Below are positions 1 to 10,439 of a DNA stretch of 64,000 nt, in pieces (the stretch's first letter is position 1; each line of letters starts with the position of its first letter). The stretch comes from Abelmoschus esculentus (Eukaryota > Streptophyta > Magnoliopsida > Malvales > Malvaceae), in contig JAUCBN010000013.1 in assembly GCA_035048815.1 (NCBI GenBank), forward strand, positions 1,190,501 through 1,254,500. The letters are read 5' to 3'. The position numbers and the translations under genes were made by a program. Below the pieces are notes generated by a model. The model was not told the DNA's origin, ran no database searches, and saw only the letters and a list, made by a program, of their open reading frames with translations.

Positions 1-551
1 GGCTCTTGTTCGGTTCTACTTCTGCTTGATGTCGTTCCAATGTCGGAATGTTTTCCTGAAAACAAGTACAAGCACAATCATGTTTAACAAGTAATGTTGC
101 AGAAACTGAGAAATGAAATTATTTGTGTGCATTTGGTAGCAATGCTTTGCTCCACATCGGATAATCTACCATAAAGCATCTTAGAAGCCAACCTTTTTTA
201 TTACGATTATTGATGTAACACCCCAATATCGGGTTGCCACATTGAACACTAGACTATCCTGCAAAAACATAGAAAAATCTAACCATAGTTTGATGCATAC
301 TCGTATCCGACATTCACGTCAAAGTCAAAATAACATAGTAAGAGAAGTGATGATGCGATAGTAAGAGATCTGATTCGAATTAGTGTTGGATATGGGTATG
401 GATCCAACATGGGAAATGGTTAGATCTCTTACTATGTTGGATATATTCTTTACAATCCTTGGAGGATATATCCTTGTATCCATATCTCAGCACGAGTGTC
501 GGACACGAGTACTTAAAGAAAAATAAAGAATCCGGATGATGATATATAATT
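1..551. other. Gene-free AT-rich edge of the window
   Basis: No convincing coding region, RNA gene or bounded element was seen. A short sequence around a GGATATAT motif recurs several times between about 390 and 570. It may be the edge of an old repeat that continues outside the window. Confidence 0.4.
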
Positions 552-1505
552 TTTTGCTTGGAGGATATATAATTTTTTGCTTTCTATTTATATGAAATAA
601 AAAGATAAAAAAAATTGAAAATAAAAAATATTTTATTAATTAGGACCGTTGATAACGGTCTTATCATTACGACCGTTGATCTTTAAATAATCACCTAATA
701 ACTACCCACTCACTAAGTCCATGTAGGAAAGAGGTGATGATTCACTTGGAAAAAAATTATGATCAACGATCCTGATTAATTGGGACCATAGATGACGTGA
801 TGGACAAGGTTCACCTAATAATTTTTCCTGGTTTACACCAACAAATAATTACACACCCTAAAACATAAACAAATTTGATTCGAATATATTCTTAAAATAA
901 AGAAACATGGAAAGTAATGTCTTTAGATCAATAAGACCACACACAAAAAAGTAAAAACCTTAACTCAATGACTCAAAATAAAATTATAAATATCCCTAAA
1001 ACTCGACGATGAAGGTAAAAAGTCATAACTAACAGGATTAAAAAAATATATTACGATAAAATACGTTGACAGTACGATCATTATCATGAATTAATCACGA
1101 AAAACAATAATTATAAACTTATTTTTAAATCTAATCCAAAAATCCAATACAAAGTGATTTCCATGAAGTATAAAATTTTAAATTTATGTGCAATATATAT
1201 TTAGTAGTCTAAGGGACGATTCCCATTATTGAAAATAATGCAATACATATATTTTATAAAAAATAATTATGATTAGGTTTATAAATGGAAGTAGAAGATA
1301 GAGTTTAAACAAAGAGAAAGAAATGAGTAACATTATTTTAGAATTAAACAAACATCAAGAAAAAAAATTATTAGATATACTCGATCTATTACGTTGTGCA
1401 TTATTTTAATTAATAAAATATTTTTTACTTTCAATTTTTTTATTTTTTATTTCATATAAATAGAAAGCAAAAAATTATATAAAAAATTTAATAATTTTTA
1501 TTAAT
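552..1505. repeat. Inverted repeat with arms of about 90-100 bp
   Basis: Bases about 552-648 and about 1405-1505 are near-perfect reverse complements. Both carry the string ATTTTTTGCTTTCTATTTAT followed by ATGAAATAAAAA and a run ending in TTTTATTAATTA. The roughly 750 bp between the arms is AT-rich and non-coding. The arrangement looks like the long terminal inverted repeats of a fold-back DNA transposon, but I could not settle the outer ends or a target-site duplication. A coincidental pair of inverted insertions is the alternative. Confidence 0.5.
645..830. mobile_element. Solo copy of the short MITE family called 'a' here
   Basis: This stretch matches, in the same order, the two halves of the interrupted element at 5341-5425 and 6232-6356. 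Shared landmarks are CTTTAAATAA, CCTAATAACTAC, a TGATTAAT-GGACCA block, GATGACGT, and the end CCTAATAATTTTT. Here it lacks the 806-bp hAT insertion found in the other copy, so it shows the uninterrupted form. It also lies next to or inside the inverted repeat that starts at 552. Confidence 0.5.
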
Positions 1506-1899
1506 TAAAATTATAAATAACCGATTCGTCAAATAATTATTTTTGTTTATTGTTTTTTCTTTCCGAGTCAAATCTCTACCTAGCTCAGCTGGAATGCGAT
1601 CTGTATCAAAACACAAGCACCAAACCAATCATTATCAAATGTATTTCATGCGATGATTACTCTAGTTTTGCCAACTTCATATATTGAGTCAACGTTCATC
1701 AATTCAGGTTGGAATTAGAATTTTTTATAGAAAATAAAAGTATTTATTTTAGAAAAATTTATTGACAGAGATTAAAAAATATTTTTTAGAATAAATTATA
1801 TTTAGAAAATAATTTTATTTAGCATATAAAAGTAATAATTGATGTGACTAGATTTTTTAAAATTGGATAAAAATTATTTATTTTTTTATGCTTCCATTT

Positions 1900-2062
1900 T
1901 TAATTAGAGGGTTTAGGGTTTAGAGTTTAAGGTTCAAGGTTAGGGTTGTGACTAGGGTTAGAGTTCTTAAGATATAAAAAATAAGAGTTAGGGTTAAAAT
2001 TTTAATTTTTTAAAAAAAATTCAAAAGAAACAAGAAAGAAGCCTCCAGAAAAAGATGATTTT
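1900..2062 (+). mobile_element. MITE-like element with degenerate telomere-like core (copy 1)
   Basis: The core is a run of degenerate TTTAGGG-type units (GGGTTTAGGGTTTAGAG and variants) followed by an A/T run. It ends in GATGATTTTTACCC at about 2053-2066, the reverse complement of the terminal motif GGGTAAAAATCATC. The same ending, or a recognisable variant, bounds similar telomere-like tracts near 4.2-4.5, 17.5-17.8 and 22.3-22.56 kb. The left end was not resolved. Confidence 0.45.
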
Positions 2063-2399
2063 TACCCTCAAAACCCATGTATTCCGCCCCTGCCTCGATC
2101 ACCATCCAACTCGTCCATCTCAACGCTGCAGTTATACTACACTGCATGCTGCCTGCCTGCATGGACATTTCTCTTCCTACTAACATTATATACCAATCTT
2201 TGCATTTTTTATTTTAAAAATAATTAATATTAATAATATTTAGAATAAGTGGTTAAAAACTTTCGGTTAATACTTTATCTTATTTTTAAGATAAATTTTT
2301 AATTTTTTCTTATATATTATTAAATGGATGAATCTCATTGGATGCGACCGCATAGTTAGTTAAGACCATGCAATAATTTCAAAAGAATAGAGATTAAAT

Positions 2400-2625
2400 C
2401 CCAAATTTGAAAGGACCAACACCAGTATTATTCGTTAAGAATGAATAGTGAACTGAAATATTGATATTAATATTCCAAAACGTCATGGAACTATGTTCCG
2501 AGCATGCATTTTGCTACCATAACCAGCTAAAGACAGAACATGAATCTGGAGGAGGAAACACGCATCAACATCATAAAGAAGAAAAAGAAACACACACAAA
2601 GTTTGAAGTTTAAGAAATGTAGATT
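2400..2625 (-). other. 3' flank of Prx-A, homologous to the Prx-B and Prx-C flanks
   Basis: Downstream of the Prx-A stop, this stretch is the reverse complement of the region after the Prx-B stop (12521-12745). Shared landmarks include AAACACAC, CCAAAACGTCATGGAAC and GGACCAACACCAGTATTATT. Weaker similarity continues to about 2110 (matching Prx-B to about 13030). The 3' UTR is expected here. The duplication unit therefore extends about 0.5 kb past the coding region. Confidence 0.6.
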
Positions 2626-3873
2626 CTAGTTGATCTTTCTGCAATCCAATCTGATCTCTCCATTGCTACCACTCAAGGGGTTGATGTTTCCCATCTTTAT
2701 CATGGCCGTAGCAAAGCTACCAAAGAACTGACTTTGGTTGCTGGCGAACCTGTTCACAATGGCCACTGTCTCGGCCCCATCTGTGGAGAACAGTACCTGA
2801 TCCGATTGAAGGAGTCCACGGCGGTTCTGAAGGTTCAAAAAGTACTTGTTGTCAAAACGAAGGGAAGTTTGTTCGTCCAGATTGATCAAACTGGTAACAT
2901 CTCCGCCTTGAGGACATCGTTTTTGAAGTGCTTTCGCATACGTTGTGTTGAGGGTTGGGTCGACGGAACCAGATACGTTGTTGAAATTGTAGAGGCGGTC
3001 CATGAAAGCCGCGCATTGAGCCCTTCCAAATGTGTGAACTCCTGAGAAGGAAAACAACATCATATTAACACGAATTCTGATGCTTCTGATTCCTTGTGAA
3101 ATAAGATTTCTTAGCCATCAAGTAATTACCAGACAAAGCAACAAGATCGGTGGAATCAAGTCCCACACTCTTGAATCTGGCTGCAAGATTAGCAAGGCTA
3201 TCATGTTGAGTTGGGATGCCTCCAACTCCTTCACTGTGCGCGGTCTGACTATCCCTTCTTCCGAGTGGAACTTGCCATGTCGGACCTCCACCCTGCAAAC
3301 CAAACATCCTCTTAAACACTGTCCTGCAACTAACTCAGAAGAAACAAAAAAGATTTGAATCATCATTGGTGCTGGAAAATCTTACCAACGTCACCGACTG
3401 TTGAGCAGCAAGGGCCAGAATATCTGCACACGAGACGACTCCAGGACAAGCTTTCTCCAACGCTGTTTTGATATCATCGATAACGGCATATCCATCGGTT
3501 GAAAGGTTCGGTTGAGCCGTTTTTTCACTACCCGTGCCATTCAGCAATAGTGAGGCATCACAACCCTGCATGCGTAGCGAACGTATATGGATGTCAGTGG
3601 CAATACAAATACGTATGAATGAGTTAAATCAAAAGTGTAGGCGAAACTGTTTCTTACATTAACGAAACAGTCATGAAACTGAAGTCGAACTATCTTTGGA
3701 AAGATCCAAATGTCATTTCCTTGAGCTTGCTTCAGCACAGTACGAACAATATTGGACACATTTGGGCAGGTTTTTGCATAAAAAGTGGCACTAAGTTGAG
3801 CATTGGATTTGGATCCCCCGAGCATCATTGCTGCTACCAGAAAAAGGGTGGTAAACATTTGAAACCTAGACAT
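2626..3873 (-). CDS. Class III secretory peroxidase, Prx-A
   Basis: Haem peroxidase of the plant secretory family (EC 1.11.1.7), which oxidises phenolic substrates with H2O2 in the cell wall or vacuole. Coding exons on the minus strand are 3873-3658, 3565-3386, 3292-3130 and 3041-2626, giving 324 aa, normal for the family; the three introns match the classic class III pattern. A hydrophobic signal peptide ends at about residue 25 (SNA before QLS), so the mature protein should begin with Gln. The distal site RLQFHDCFVNGCDASLLL carries catalytic Arg and His. The proximal haem-ligand motif is DLVALSGVHTFGRAQC, with Val where most members have Ala. Conserved cysteines and NXS/T sites are present. 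It lies head-to-head with Prx-B and differs from it at about 26 positions. No frameshift or stop is seen. The family call is secure; the natural substrate is unknown. Confidence 0.93.
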
Positions 3874-4165
3874 TTTTTTTTTCTTCTTTGATGGTATTTC
3901 TGAAAGGAAATTGAGATACTGAACAGATCCTACAGCATATCCCTTATATAGAGTGCTACTGCTTGCAAGTTGAAGATTTTGAGCCTTATCTGGCTATTGG
4001 GTATTGACTTGCTGTGTGAATCAGCAGTCATCACTTTATGAATAGAATCATGCAAACGCGTTATTCCTTCTCTTTGTTTATAATTGACTTTGAAATACAA
4101 GTTCATGCACGTACTTCGTTTTTTCTAAACATTTTTACACGTTTTTAGGAGTCACGAGGCCAAGG
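3874..4165 (-). promoter_or_regulatory. Proximal promoter of Prx-A with TATA box
   Basis: A TATA box (TATATAAGG on the minus strand, 3950-3942) lies about 70 bp upstream of the ATG. The promoter is shared with Prx-B and Prx-C out to about 4165. Conserved points include GCAAGCAGTAGCACTCTATA, an ACGCGT core, a GTACGTGCA motif and an AAACGTGT motif. The ACGT cores are candidate bZIP/bHLH sites by motif only. Confidence 0.65.
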
Positions 4166-4189
4166 TATACAAGGTGATAACTAGATCCC

Positions 4190-4480
4190 GTCTCATCTAA
4201 TAATTAAGAATATTTATACTAGCTTATGTGTAAAAATCTCATGTTTCTTAATCATGTCATCTTTTATATCTCCTCCTATAAATTCGTAAAAAGTTGAATT
4301 CTAAACCCTAACCCTAATTTTTTACATCTTAAACCCTAAACTTCATATTCTAAACCTTACACCCTACCCTAATTCTCTAAACCCTAACCACAACCTTAAA
4401 TCTTGAACCCTAAACTAACTGATTTAAAATGGGGCACCAATAGAGGTATAATAAATGGGTAGACGATTTACGCCTCTTAT
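4190..4480 (-). mobile_element. MITE-like element with degenerate telomere-like core (copy 2)
   Basis: The core is made of CCCTAAA-type units in many degenerate forms (AAACCCTAACCCTAA and others, 4301-4413). It is flanked by imperfect inverted ends GTGTAAAAATCTC and, on the other side, GCGTAAATCGTCT in reverse complement. Sequence outside the element matches the Prx-C upstream region, near 20155-20320, on both sides. The element therefore appears to be an insertion into the Prx-A promoter arm. Exact ends and target duplication are uncertain (T/A-rich, roughly TATTTATA). Confidence 0.5.
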
Positions 4481-4559
4481 TTTATACGGTTCGAATCTCA
4501 ACATAAAAATATAATATCTCTATTTAATAAAAAATGATGGTAAATGAATAAATTTAGGG

Positions 4560-5330
4560 TTAGGTTATTTTTAAGAACTTTAGGTTTTGGATGGGATTAA
4601 ATTTAGGAAGAACTCATCCCGACCCGAATAATTATAATTATATTACTAAATTAAATAAATTAATATTTTATTTTATTAATTTTCTCTTTTTGATAAAAAA
4701 TTAAGAATTTTGTTAAACTAAGTTGGATTGGACTGTATTAATTCTTAATTAAAATTTTTAGTATAAGATGATTACAAGATCATATATACATTTTAGTTTT
4801 TTGATAATATATATATATATATATATATAATTATTACTTTAGTACTAATATTATAAGGAATAATCTTACTTTTGAACATGTTTAATTAGTATATGGTAGT
4901 TAGTAAAACAAAGCTAAGAGCTTTAAATTTATATACAAACAAACTGAATATATAAAACTTTAATGAAGTGTTAATTGGGTTTATTTAGATTGATATATTA
5001 TTAGTATAATATAGAAAATGTAAAATTAAATATATTTAAATGTTTAGTATTTTTAATTTATAAATAAAAAATTAAATAATATAAAATATTTTTATATATT
5101 TTTTAAGATTTTATCATAACTAATTTAGACCGATCTGCGTTATATATCTAATTTTGATAGATAAATCTCCTAATAAATATTTTCTACGTACACAACGCCT
5201 GAATCCTAAAAACTATTCAAATAAAATTAAATTATTTATCACCTACACTAACCCTTGTTATTTAGATATTTTTTCATATTGCACGTTAAAAAACTTTAAT
5301 CAATTATTTAAATCGATAATATAAAATAAA
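4560..5330. other. Upstream arm of Prx-A homologous to Prx-C upstream
   Basis: No gene is seen. Read on the minus strand, about 5005-4560 aligns with about 19610-20170 upstream of Prx-C. Shared strings include AAACCCAATTAA, GTTTGTTTGTATATAAATTT, TAATATAATT and CCCATCCAAAAC. This is ordinary promoter-distal sequence carried along by the duplication. A short AT microsatellite lies at 4808-4828. Confidence 0.55.
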
Positions 5331-5340
5331 CCGTTAAAAA

Positions 5341-6356
5341 AAGTTTATTAGGTGAATTCTATTCACTACGATATTTATGATCCAAATAATCAGGACTGTT
5401 CATCTTTAAATAACTACCTAATAACTAGGAATGTTCAAAAATACCCGACCCGGTTGACTCAACCCGATTACCCGACTACTCGAACATAAATAATTGGGTA
5501 TTTATCCAGAAAATTTTTTAGGTTCGAGTCGGGCCTGAGTCACAATATTAAAAATTTTCGGGTACCCGGTTCCTATTTTTATATATATTTTTATTTTAAA
5601 TATAATTATTATTTAAATAAAATACCTTTATATTCATTATATTCTTAAATCAAACAACTTAATTCCTAAATTTCAATCCCTCAAACTTTATTTTCAAAAA
5701 AGAATTAGGGAATCATCGTAGAAAAATTAAGTTTTATTATAAAATAATAAATTTATTTGTTCGAGTTGATAAGATTAGAACTTTACTCGTTTATATATAC
5801 GTTAATTTTGTATGTGCATTAACCAAGATGAAAATCAACTAAATATTCTTTACTATTTAAATCATTAATTTTTGTACATTAAAATAAATTAAACTAATTA
5901 AAAATATTTATAAATTTTTTTCTTACGCCTTATATTTTAATTCAAATTAGAGTATGTAATTTATGTCTTTAATTTTATGTTTAAATTATGTAACTAGAGT
6001 TTTAAAATTTTATATTTGAATGTTGGATTATGTAATTTGAACTTTTACATTTGTAGATTTTTTTAGGATTAAATTTAAAATTTATAAAAAAATAAATAAA
6101 TTAAAATACGGGTACCCAGTTACCCAAAGTACCGGGTACCTGGAAAATCCGGGTCAGGACATAGTCCGTTTTTTTAACTACTCGAACTTTCGGGTATCCG
6201 GTACTTCGGTACCTGGATTTGAACAACCTTACTAATAACTACTCATTCACTAATTATATATAGGAAAAAGATAATAATTCACTTTATAAAATATAAGATA
6301 AATGAATCTGATTAATTAAGACCACAGATGACGTAATCGTTTACCTAATAATTTTT
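5341..6356. mobile_element. Mutator-like MITE 'a', interrupted by a hAT MITE
   Basis: The ends are related inverted repeats (AAGTTTATTAGGTGAA on the left; AAAAATTATTAGGTAAAC on the right in reverse complement). The element is flanked by the 9-bp direct repeat CGTTAAAAA at 5332-5340 and 6357-6365, and 9 bp is the usual Mutator-superfamily duplication. Without the 814 bp added by the hAT insertion and its duplication, the element is about 200 bp. Prx-C upstream has a single TTTTTAACG at 19362-19370 with matching flanks on both sides, which is the pre-insertion site. Confidence 0.72.
5426..6231. mobile_element. Non-autonomous hAT element (806 bp) nested inside MITE 'a'
   Basis: The imperfect terminal inverted repeats are TAGGAATGTTCAAAAATACC and, at the other end in reverse complement, TAAGGTTGTTCAAATCCAGG. 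Perfect 8-bp target duplications CTAATAAC occur at 5418-5425 and 6232-6239, as expected of hAT elements. The interior has no transposase and is rich in CGGGTACCCGG-like palindromic strings near both ends. The related copy at 645-830 has the site with only one CTAATAAC, showing the unfilled target. Confidence 0.75.
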
Positions 6357-6367
6357 CGTTAAAAAGG

Positions 6368-7043
6368 AAAAATTATTACATGAACCCTTTTCACCACCTA
6401 GATATGGTCCCAACCAATTAAATTAAGATACATAATATATTTTTTCCATATCAAATTTACACATAAGCATTGGCCAAATCATTTAATTTAATGTCTTTGA
6501 TTTAAAAAAGAAAAAAATATTATCAAAGATTTCTTGTGTCATCTTTCTCTTTGTTCTTTAAAATTTTCCTAATTAATTTTTATATAGATTTGGGGTTTAG
6601 GATTTAGAGTTTAGGGTTTAGGGTTTAGGGTTAGAGATTAGTGATTTAGGGTTTATGTGGTTTAGGTTTAGGGTTTATGTGGTTTAGGTTTAAGGTTTAT
6701 GGTTAGAGTTAGGGTTTAGGGTTATGTGTTATTGTTTAGGTTAAGGTTAGGGTTAGGATTTAGGGATAGGGTTTAGGGTTAGGGTTTAGGTTAGAGTTAG
6801 AGTTTAGGGTTAGAGATTAGAGATTAGAAAAAATTAATTAAAAAATTGAACAATAAAGAAGAAGACAATATAAAAAATCTTTGGTAATATTTTTTTTTCT
6901 ATTTTTAAATTAAATGCATTAAAGTGGATGATTTAGATGATGCTTATGTGTAAATATGATATGGAAAAAATATATTATATATCTTATTTTAATTAGTTGG
7001 GACCATATCCTAAGTGGTGGAAAAGTTTGATGTAATAATTTTT
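6368..7043. mobile_element. Long-TIR Mutator-like MITE 'b' with telomere-like core
   Basis: The element begins AAAAATTATTACAT and ends with its exact reverse complement. The imperfect inverted arms extend about 200 bp on each side and share ACCACCTAGATATGGTCCC-type and AATTTAATG-type blocks. Both ends are flanked by the perfect 11-bp direct repeat CGTTAAAAAGG (6357-6367 and 7044-7054). The loop, about 6590-6830, consists of many degenerate TTTAGGG units. The size and duplication suggest the Mutator superfamily. It inserted exactly at the right-hand target repeat of MITE 'a'. Confidence 0.75.
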
Positions 7044-7059
7044 CGTTAAAAAGGGACAA

Positions 7060-7302
7060 CTTTTCATGGATTTGCGCGTTTCTCCATAAACACTGTTTGT
7101 GAGAGTGGAAGACTTGCAGCTGATGTGGAGAGTTGACTTGGTTGGCTTCTCATCCATGGCTGCAGAAATTGACCAATAATTTGGAATCTTTTTATGCTGA
7201 CGTGGAATTTGCAGGCTTAGAAGCACTATTTCTTGTCACCATGCAGGTGCTATATGTGAACAAAGAGAAATATTCCTTTTAGGTCAAACAAAAATTAAAT
7301 AA

Positions 7303-7337
<35 letters not shown>

Positions 7338-7400
7338 CTGTTATTTTGAACACCGTCATGAACTTATGTATGCATATGTATATTCTAGTTGGCTGAAAAT
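7060..7400 (-). promoter_or_regulatory. Conserved distal block upstream of Prx-A
   Basis: In reverse complement this block matches 18880-19120 upstream of Prx-C along most of its length, and matches 7960-8110 upstream of Prx-B more weakly. The best-kept part is TGCTGACGTGGAATTT (TGCTGACGTGG at 7195-7205), which contains the TGACGTGG bZIP/TGA-type core, next to TAGTGCTT and CACATATAGCACCTGCAT. A conserved regulatory segment is one reading. Simple carry-over of duplicated DNA or a decayed exon are the alternatives. An (ATT)n microsatellite of about 11 units lies at 7304-7336. Confidence 0.45.
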
Positions 7401-7959
7401 AAGGAATAAGCAAATTTTTATCACTTAGTTATAAGATATTTTCCCTGCAAATATGATAATTAAATTATGTTAAAAATTAAGAAAATAAGAATTCTCTTAT
7501 AATATATATACACCTCCGTTGCTGATTATAGATATTAAAATAACATGTTATTTGAATTGAGAACATCATTTCTTTTATTAGTTTTGCTCTATTAGTATAC
7601 AAGTATCATTTACATGATTATGGCTTTGTTCTAATTTCTGAACAAATACTACATATTTGAAAAACAATATTAATAATAAACCAGATGAATTATGATTAAT
7701 ATATAAAATATATAAGATATAAAGTTAATTTGCGGTAAATGACTTGACATGATATGATAAATTTATATGTTACTATATGTTGATATGACAATATCATATA
7801 GATAAGTGTAAAATTATAATTATATTAGATTAAAATTATATTATAATATTTTTTAATATTTAATATAAATTAATCGATTATTAAATTAAATATAGTTAGT
7901 AAACCTCTCTTTGGGGGTACATATGTGAAAATTAACAAATAATATATTATATGTTTTTT

Positions 7960-8110
7960 ATTTGACCTAAAAATAATCTTCAGCCATGTCACGTGCATGA
8001 TAACAACAAAATGTAGTGCTTCCAACTCTGCAAATTCCACGTCAGCAGGATAAAAGATGACGAATTACTGGTCAAGTTTTGCGGCCATGGAATCTGAAGG
8101 GAGAAGACAA
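7960..8110 (+). promoter_or_regulatory. Conserved distal block upstream of Prx-B
   Basis: This is the counterpart of the block at 7060-7400, in opposite orientation. It includes GTAGTGCTTCCAACT, GCAAATTCCACGTCAGCA and GGTCAA-TTTGCGGCCATGGA. CCACGTCAGCA is at 8037-8047, about 3.2 kb upstream of the Prx-B ATG. Together with the Prx-A block it marks the two sides of the centre of the inverted duplication; the roughly 560 bp between them is AT-rich and unmatched. Confidence 0.45.
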
Positions 8111-8513
8111 ACTCAAAGTCTAAAACTTTATCGACATGCATAATTATATTTAATTAAAATAAGTGTTATATTTTGATATATAAATTTTATAAAAGAAATT
8201 ATATAAGATTTTATATTTAGGTTATAAAATTAAAATTTTAAATCATGAACTTTAAATTTTAACTATAAACTTTAAATTATACGCATTATAAATTGATTTT
8301 GTAAACTCTAATCTAAATCTCTAAAATCCTTATATTAAAAAACTTGTATAAGCTAAAATTTACACAAATCATTATATCAAAGTATTTTATTTAAAATAAA
8401 TATTTCATATTTTATTCCATTCATTACTAAATTTTGTTAAAATAATTGTTTAAAGTTTGGAAGTAAGTCTCAAACTATCCTAAATTTAAAATATATATAT
8501 ATATATAAATAAA

Positions 8514-8763
8514 AAATTATATTACGAGTCATTTTCCTTATCCATGAAACCAATCAATCAAAAATATCCATTTAATTATTTTTTATCTCATTTTTTTTAC
8601 CGAGTGAAGATTCACTCGGTAAAAGTTGTTTTTAAACTTAACTTATAGTAAATATCAGTGAAGATTCACTTGGTAAAAAAATGTGATAAAAAATAATTAA
8701 GTGGATACTTTTGATTGATTGATCTTATGGATGATGTGCCGAGAATAACCCATAATATAATTT
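8514..8763. mobile_element. MITE of the GTGAAGATTCAC family (copy 1)
   Basis: The ends are inverted: AAATTATATTACGAG on the left and AAATTATATTATGGGTTATT on the right in reverse complement. Inverted sub-terminal blocks ATGAAACCAATCAATCAAAA and CATAAGATCAATCAATCAAA follow. The centre holds two GTGAAGATTCACT palindromes (about 8606 and 8655). Similar elements are at 15716-15973, 28450-28660 and, more distantly, 19137-19327. No coding capacity. The target duplication was not identified. Confidence 0.6.
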
Positions 8764-9283
8764 CCCGTATGCACATACGATAATAACAAAAATTTCTACA
8801 AACATCTTGACTTTTAAAATTTAGAGATTTTATTTGAGGTTTAAGATTATAAATTTAGAATTTATGATTTAGAAATAAAGGTGATGGTTTTAAAGTTATA
8901 CAATTAGAAATTTTGATCTTAATATATAAACTTTAAACTATAATCATAAATATTGAATTCTAAACGCTCGTAAGATTTTTTTTTCAAGAAAAAAGCTTAA
9001 TTGATTGAGAATAGAAACAAGAAAAAAAAATAGAAACCAAAGTAGGGTCAAGGAATATTGCATATAATTTGCTCGAATAGACTTAATGCATCTCCACAAA
9101 TTATGAAGGAAGATAAGTTTAAGAAATTAAAATATTTTTTATAATTACATTTGTTTAATTGATAAAATGTTAATTATATTTTTCACACAATCATTTTTAT
9201 GTTTAAATATATCATTAACTACAAATGTGTGAATTTGATATGTGAGTATTGTTATTGATAAACTAAAAATAGTTTTAAGTTGT

Positions 9284-9449
9284 ACGAGCCTTTTAGTCTA
9301 AGTGATTTATTGACGATTGTTGTTTATAGAGGTCATAGGTTTGAGCACTAGTAATGCCAGCAAAGTGATTGAACGATCAATGTCAAATGGTTGAGAGTAT
9401 ACTCTAGAATAGATATTATTGTAATCACTATCAGCTAATTAAAAAAAAA
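9284..9449 (+). mobile_element. tRNA-derived SINE (copy 1)
   Basis: This is one of three homologous copies, the others being 18558-18727 and 60717-60878. It has a tRNA-like head with an A-box-like TAGTCTAAGTGATT (about 9294-9307), a B-box-like GGTTTGAGCAC (9338-9348), a body with CGATCAATGTCAAATGGTTG and GAGAGTATACTCTAGAA, and an A-rich tail at 9441-9449. The length and the internal pol III boxes fit a plant SINE. No clear target duplication was found for this copy. Confidence 0.7.
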
Positions 9450-9534
9450 TCGAGCTTAGTTTTTTTTTTATTATTCAAAATCATCATTCCCTCATCTAGA
9501 AAATTGAACTTGTTCACCGTTTATAAATGAAAAC

Positions 9535-10030
9535 TAGGGGTTGCATTATTCGGTTTTAACTGAATTAACCGATCGAATTAAAATTATTTCAGTTAATTCG
9601 GTCGGTTAATTTTTAGTAAATTTAGTTAACGTTTTTTTTTAAATTCGGTTAACAATTAATTCGTTTCGAAACCGGTTAATTAACCAAAATTATTATATAT
9701 TAAATATTATATATATTATATATTTATTTTAAATCATTTAACTTTTAAAAAATTATAAAATGTTCATTAAATATTTTTTATATTTTAAAATGGTCACTCA
9801 ATTTTTATTAAATTAGCATAAAATAAAAGTTGACTTAAAAATTATTTTAGTATAATTTAAGGATCAATTATCTAATTTAACCCAAATTTATAATAAATTT
9901 CGATTAAGTCGTCTAACCAAAATAATTTCGGTTCAGTTAATTTGATTAAAAAAATTTAGTTCGGTTAACGATTAAGATTTAAAATTTTTTGAATAATACG
10001 GTTTAGCCACAGATCGAATTAACATAATGT
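9535..10030. mobile_element. Probable non-autonomous element rich in AACCGAATTAACCG-type strings
   Basis: The left side starts about GGGGTTGCATTATTCGGTTT and the right side, in reverse complement, carries AAACCGTATTATTCAAAA. Many GGTTAATTCGG and AACCGA strings occur between them. No ORF. The layout resembles plant hAT-type MITEs that begin with a GGTG/ATTCGG motif, but I found no secure target duplication, so the superfamily is open. Confidence 0.4.
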
Positions 10031-10439
10031 ACACCCATATTAAAAACTCGAATGACAAATATAAATATAATTTAAATTTTACACTATCTATATAATAAAT
10101 ATATTTTTTATATTTGTTAAGTGTAGATATATTATCAAATATACATAAAAAATACTATTTTATCATTAACTTATGATTATTAAAACTTATAATTTTCTTA
10201 TGTAAAGCATCACAATTAAAAATAGATTTTGAGAGAATCTCAGATTGTGAACTCCTGACGAACAAAACCAACCGTTGGATTTTAGATCAAGAAATCTTAG
10301 TCGTGGAATTAAAGTGGTATTAAAATAGAATATAATAATTAAAAATTAACTCGCCCATGATTTGACATTTGACATAGAAAATATGTTCGCCGCGGTGCCT
10401 GAATTGTTAGGGAAATTTTAAAAAAAGTCGAGTTTAAAA

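Noticed and set aside
6590..6830. Interstitial telomere left by chromosome fusion
   Set aside because: The units are degenerate and lie inside a bounded mobile element with an 11-bp duplication; similar tracts occur in other elements here.
6993..7226. 77-codon minus-strand frame in the distal Prx-A block
   Set aside because: The frame spans the end of MITE 'b' and is not open in the homologous blocks near 8.0 and 19.0 kb, so it is not a conserved gene.
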